Assembly (NCBI GenBank): GCA_017548125.1
Contig: JAFYNK010000010.1
Coordinates: forward strand, 1 to 50,237
DNA length: 50,237 bases
Direction of reading: 5' to 3'
Source of the DNA: Bacteroidales bacterium
Lineage (GTDB): Bacteria; Bacteroidota; Bacteroidia; Bacteroidales; F082
Below are positions 47,752-50,237 of this stretch, in pieces. Under the pieces are notes generated by a model that did not search any database, was not told the origin of the DNA, and was given only the letters and a program-made list of their open reading frames with translations. Position numbers and translations under genes: made by a program. Every line of letters starts with the position of its first letter. The stretch's first letter is position 1.

Positions 47752-49296
47752 TCATTTTTTGCAATCATCATGGTCCATCTCATCCGCTTTCTTCACCAAG
47801 ACCGGACGTATAGAACATCCATAATAACGGAGGGCATAATAAGGACTCAGAGAATAAGCCTTTTCAAAATGAAGCAATATTGATTCCCCATGCCATTCTG
47901 CTGGTGTTGAGCTCCAATAGTGACCAAAATAATTACCAGCTTGTTCACCTGTTCCATATTCGCCATCACGATAACCTGCGGCTGGCAAGAAGATATAATT
48001 TCCGTTAGGTCCTGTAACCAAATATCCGTTGGTTCCGTGTGAAGTCTTCATTGGTTCAAACTTACATTTTGTATATAACTCCATTTGTTCTTCGTGAGTT
48101 GGTATTTTCCATTCTGGTCCCCAAATTGCTGTAGCCGCATCATAGGCAGGATTACCTGAGATGTCACCATTACTATCTGGCAACAACACATTCATTTCCT
48201 TATTATATGTTTTACTATTATTTATTTTATAGCTATCTTTTGGTGCTATTTCGCCCCATGAGAAATAATCGCCATAATCATATAACGTGTCTGCGCCAAT
48301 ATTTTTAGTTGCCCATAAAGTACCAGAAGGCAAACCTAAGTCAACATAGTGATGATAGTGTATATCATCTCCATCTCCATGCACCACATCACCGCTTGAA
48401 ATAACAGACCATGGCAACGCTAATTTTGTCACACCATCTGGAGCTGTATGATAATACAAGTTGCTTGCTTTTATTTCATCATAAATGATACACTCATAAA
48501 CTTTATAATTTTTGGCATCTTGATTCGAACTTGTCTTTTCTTCATATCTGATTTCTGTATTTTCTTCAGCGTTAGGGAATACAGCTATATATGATAAACC
48601 TTTTGCTCTTTCAACTTTTATTTTAGCATAAGGATCTTCAGTAACATCTATTTCAAATCTGTCACTCTCACTATTATATGCCAAAACATAATCTGTACCG
48701 ATTATAGCGTCACCATATAATTCATCAACATTTTCCAAATCCAACAATAATATAGCAATCTGGTTTCTCAAAGTACCGATAAGACTTAATTTAACATCAC
48801 CGTTTCCGTTTGTCAATGTTGGAATTACGCTTGCTTTAGCGATATGGTTGTAGCCCAATGTCTCAAGGCGTCCGCTTTGTGTTGCTATACTACCTGTTAT
48901 AGTATTGTTTTCAAATTTATATGTCGTACTTGAAGGCTGTTGATGTGAATGTCCGAAATACCATACATCGTATTCCTCATCTTCTTGGATAAGACCAGCA
49001 GCCACTTCACCTTCAAAAGTCAAAACAGCAGGATTACCTTGAGCAAAATTCTCCAATCTTATCATCTGAGGGTTGCTGCCATGTATTGCCAGATAAACAC
49101 ATTCTGAGCCATTACTCCAATTAATGCTACCGTTTTCAAGCAAATTGGTAAAGTCAGAACGGCCACCTTTGTTAATAGGTATTTCACATACGACTTTCAC
49201 TTTGTTTGTATTGTCATCACCTCCTTCTGGAGTTGGCTTGCATTGTGTAAAACCTAACGCTATCAATGCCATTAAAATTATAAAGTACTTTTTCAT
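47752..49296 (-). CDS. Surface lipoprotein: shared novel N-domain plus FISUMP domain
   Basis: 514 residues. Lipoprotein signal (LMALIALGFTQCKPT; Cys19). The N-terminal about 290 residues are clearly paralogous to the lipoprotein at 14909-18232 (KVKVVCEIPINKGGRSDFTNL, NGSECVYLAIHGSNPQM, YDVWYFGHSHQQ, QSGRLETLGYNHIAKA, LLDLENVDELYGDAIIGTDY). The C-terminal domain (about 325-505) is different: YVDLGLPSGTLWATKNIGA...YFSWGE...WKIPTHEEQMEL...VTGPNGNYIFLPAAGYRDG...YWSSTP...CSIRPVLV, a FISUMP domain like that of the lipoprotein at 4733-6544. Likely a surface binding protein. Its ATG overlaps the stop of the small secreted protein gene by one base (TAATG), so the two are translationally coupled. Confidence 0.78.
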   Translation of the reverse strand: MKKYFIILMALIALGFTQCKPTPEGGDDNTNKVKVVCEIPINKGGRSDFTNLLENGSINWSNGSECVYLAIHGSNPQMIRLENFAQGNPAVLTFEGEVAAGLIQEDEEYDVWYFGHSHQQPSSTTYKFENNTITGSIATQSGRLETLGYNHIAKASVIPTLTNGNGDVKLSLIGTLRNQIAILLLDLENVDELYGDAIIGTDYVLAYNSESDRFEIDVTEDPYAKIKVERAKGLSYIAVFPNAEENTEIRYEEKTSSNQDAKNYKVYECIIYDEIKASNLYYHTAPDGVTKLALPWSVISSGDVVHGDGDDIHYHHYVDLGLPSGTLWATKNIGADTLYDYGDYFSWGEIAPKDSYKINNSKTYNKEMNVLLPDSNGDISGNPAYDAATAIWGPEWKIPTHEEQMELYTKCKFEPMKTSHGTNGYLVTGPNGNYIFLPAAGYRDGEYGTGEQAGNYFGHYWSSTPAEWHGESILLHFEKAYSLSPYYALRYYGCSIRPVLVKKADEMDHDDCKK

Positions 49297-49664
49297 TATT
49301 TATTTTCCTTTCTTTTTTTGTTAATCAAATAAAAAAATCCCGAGGCTGCCATCATTAAAATGCCATTTCCAGCACATACATCGTTATTGCTGTGGTTTGT
49401 AAATCCATCAAAGTCCAAGCCTTGATAATTATTGAAGCCTTGTCCGTAAAAATCTACGAAAGTCAATCCGTTGTATCCGCTTACATCATCACTTCTTTTC
49501 TCTAGATCATAAGTGAAATAAGCATCGATATGAGCGTTTGCTTGAATTTCTGTCAGAACATCGGTTTGAACACCTGCCTGAATTTCTGTCTGAGCCTTCA
49601 GATTTAAGCCCAAAAACAGAGTAAAGTTTAACATTAATGCAATTAAAATTACTTTTCTTTTCAT
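49296..49664 (-). CDS. Small secreted protein with tripartite C-terminal tail, paralog of 18358-18780
   Basis: 122 residues. Signal peptide (MKRKVILIALMLNFTLFLGLNLKAQ), a short QTEIQAGVQTDVLTEIQANAHIDAYF stretch (in pieces) with a TEIQA repeat, RSDDVSGYNGLTFVDFYGQGFNNYQGLDFDGF, and VCAGNGILMMAASGFFYLINKKRKENK: Gly motif, hydrophobic helix, basic tail. The same order of parts is found in the 18358-18780 product, although most of the middle has diverged. The tail form suggests processing or anchoring at the membrane, as for PEP-CTERM-like substrates (inference; no exosortase is in the window). First gene of a two-gene unit with the lipoprotein. Confidence 0.65.
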   Translation of the reverse strand: MKRKVILIALMLNFTLFLGLNLKAQTEIQAGVQTDVLTEIQANAHIDAYFTYDLEKRSDDVSGYNGLTFVDFYGQGFNNYQGLDFDGFTNHSNNDVCAGNGILMMAASGFFYLINKKRKENK

Positions 49665-50039
49665 TTTTTTAATTTATTGTGCTAAAAAACTAGTTGATAT
49701 ATAGTATTTATTAAAGTGAAATAGCGCACTTTGTACATGTTTTTTAAAATAAAATTTAATGAAAATATTTTTTGGCTCTACGCCCTGTTTCATTTTTTCT
49801 TGGGGGGGGTAAAATAATAGATGTCAAAAAGTTAGCATTTAAACCAACATTCATTTTTTCTTCTTTATGTTTCATTATTTTACTTGACATACCTTATTTT
49901 TAAAGCGCTGCAAAATTAAGACTTTTCCAATAACTTTTAACATCACAATAAAAAAAAATTCATTAATTTTTTCAAGCTGTTTTCAACAAATATTTTCTCA
50001 AAAAAAAGCCAATTTTTTCATGTAATTTCAGGACAAAAA

Positions 50040-50073
50040 AAAGACGCAGAAAATAATAAATCTCTGCGTCTTT
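50040..50073. terminator. Bidirectional terminator hairpin
   Basis: Eleven-bp perfect stem AAAGACGCAGA (50040-50050) and TCTGCGTCTTT (50063-50073), with A and T runs on both sides. Confidence 0.7.
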
Positions 50074-50149
50074 CCATCATCTGTCCTTATGTTTTTCAGG
50101 GGATTTCTATAAATTGCTTTGCAAATGATTTATGAATTTTTCTTTGAGA

Positions 50150-50230
50150 AGATTTTTGTTTTTCTTGAAAGAACATAGCGAGCTATGTGATTGAAAGAAA
50201 GGCGAAAAGATTCCAAGAAAAAACATAAAG
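50150..50230. repeat. Inverted repeat ACATAGC-GA-GCTATGT with similar purine-rich flanks
   Basis: A 7-bp-arm hairpin (50173-50188) flanked by CTTGAAAGA on the left and GATTGAAAGAAA on the right. It runs to the window edge and may belong to a larger element outside. Confidence 0.4.
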
Positions 50231-50237
50231 CATGCAA

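Larger units (their letters stand above)
49665..50237. other. Gene-free AT-rich region with a G8 tract
   Basis: No convincing ORF on either strand. It holds the upstream region of the small protein gene, a run of eight G at 49802-49809 (C8 on the minus strand, 138-145 bp before the ATG), a TTGAC-like box near 49825 on the minus strand without a matching -7, a terminator at 50040 and an inverted repeat at 50173. Confidence 0.5.

Overview
The window looks like a chromosomal segment of an anaerobic, peptide- or amino-acid-fermenting member of the Bacteroidota (Bacteroidales-like). The evidence is: many promoters of the TTTG-N19/22-TAnnTTTG type; type IX secretion (T9SS) C-terminal sorting domains on three proteins; a TonB-dependent receptor with a CarboxypepD-regulatory-like plug extension; fibronectin-type repeat lipoproteins; an ornithine/glycine-lipid acyltransferase fusion; and two ferredoxin-dependent 2-oxoacid oxidoreductases (KorAB, IorAB) with a free ferredoxin. 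Species cannot be decided from the sequence. No rRNA, tRNA, CRISPR array, integrase or intact transposase was seen.

Layout. 0-6.5 kb: a TPR/transmembrane regulator followed by secreted or surface proteins, three of them sharing one extended promoter box. 6.7-9.6 kb: a T9SS-exported subtilase. 9.8-11.5 kb: an orphan DUF4143-type ATPase flanked by a 53-bp direct repeat that re-creates the 3' end of korB. 11.5-14.7 kb: korB (carrying a one-base frameshift), korA and a divergent ferredoxin. 14.9-18.8 kb: a small secreted protein plus a large lipoprotein with two FGE-sulfatase-fold domains. 19.1-28.4 kb: an alpha-oxoamine synthase/SDR/MarR operon (sphingoid or sulfonolipid base synthesis) and a divergent SDR/VOC operon, pushed apart by an AT-rich 4.6-kb four-gene glycan cassette whose two ends carry an identical 76-bp direct repeat. 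28.7-38.9 kb: RhuM-like protein, oligopeptidase B, TonB receptor, CbpA, and a PspC/LiaF/acyltransferase envelope block. 39.1-41.3 kb: iorAB. 41.4-47.6 kb: M23 peptidase, P-loop kinase, two small membrane proteins, hutH, hisS. 47.7-49.7 kb: a second copy of the small-protein/lipoprotein pair.

How the genes fit together. KorAB, IorAB, the ferredoxin, HutH, oligopeptidase B and the secreted subtilase fit a lifestyle of peptide and amino-acid breakdown. The oxoamine synthase, the SDRs and the OlsF-like acyltransferase build amino-acid-based membrane lipids. PspC and LiaF-like proteins probably sense envelope stress. The surface proteins reuse a small set of modules (FN3, FGE/FISUMP C-type-lectin-like folds, T9SS tails).

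Three things stand out. (1) Two unrelated cargo insertions share one architecture: cargo flanked by a 50-80 bp direct copy of the host target, with no recombinase. (2) Short tandem words of 7-8 bp recur at gene borders, often containing or touching the stop codon, and have also entered the coding sequence of the first gene. (3) There are two paralogous small-protein/lipoprotein cassettes with a shared, unrecognised N-terminal domain and swapped C-terminal lectin-like domains.
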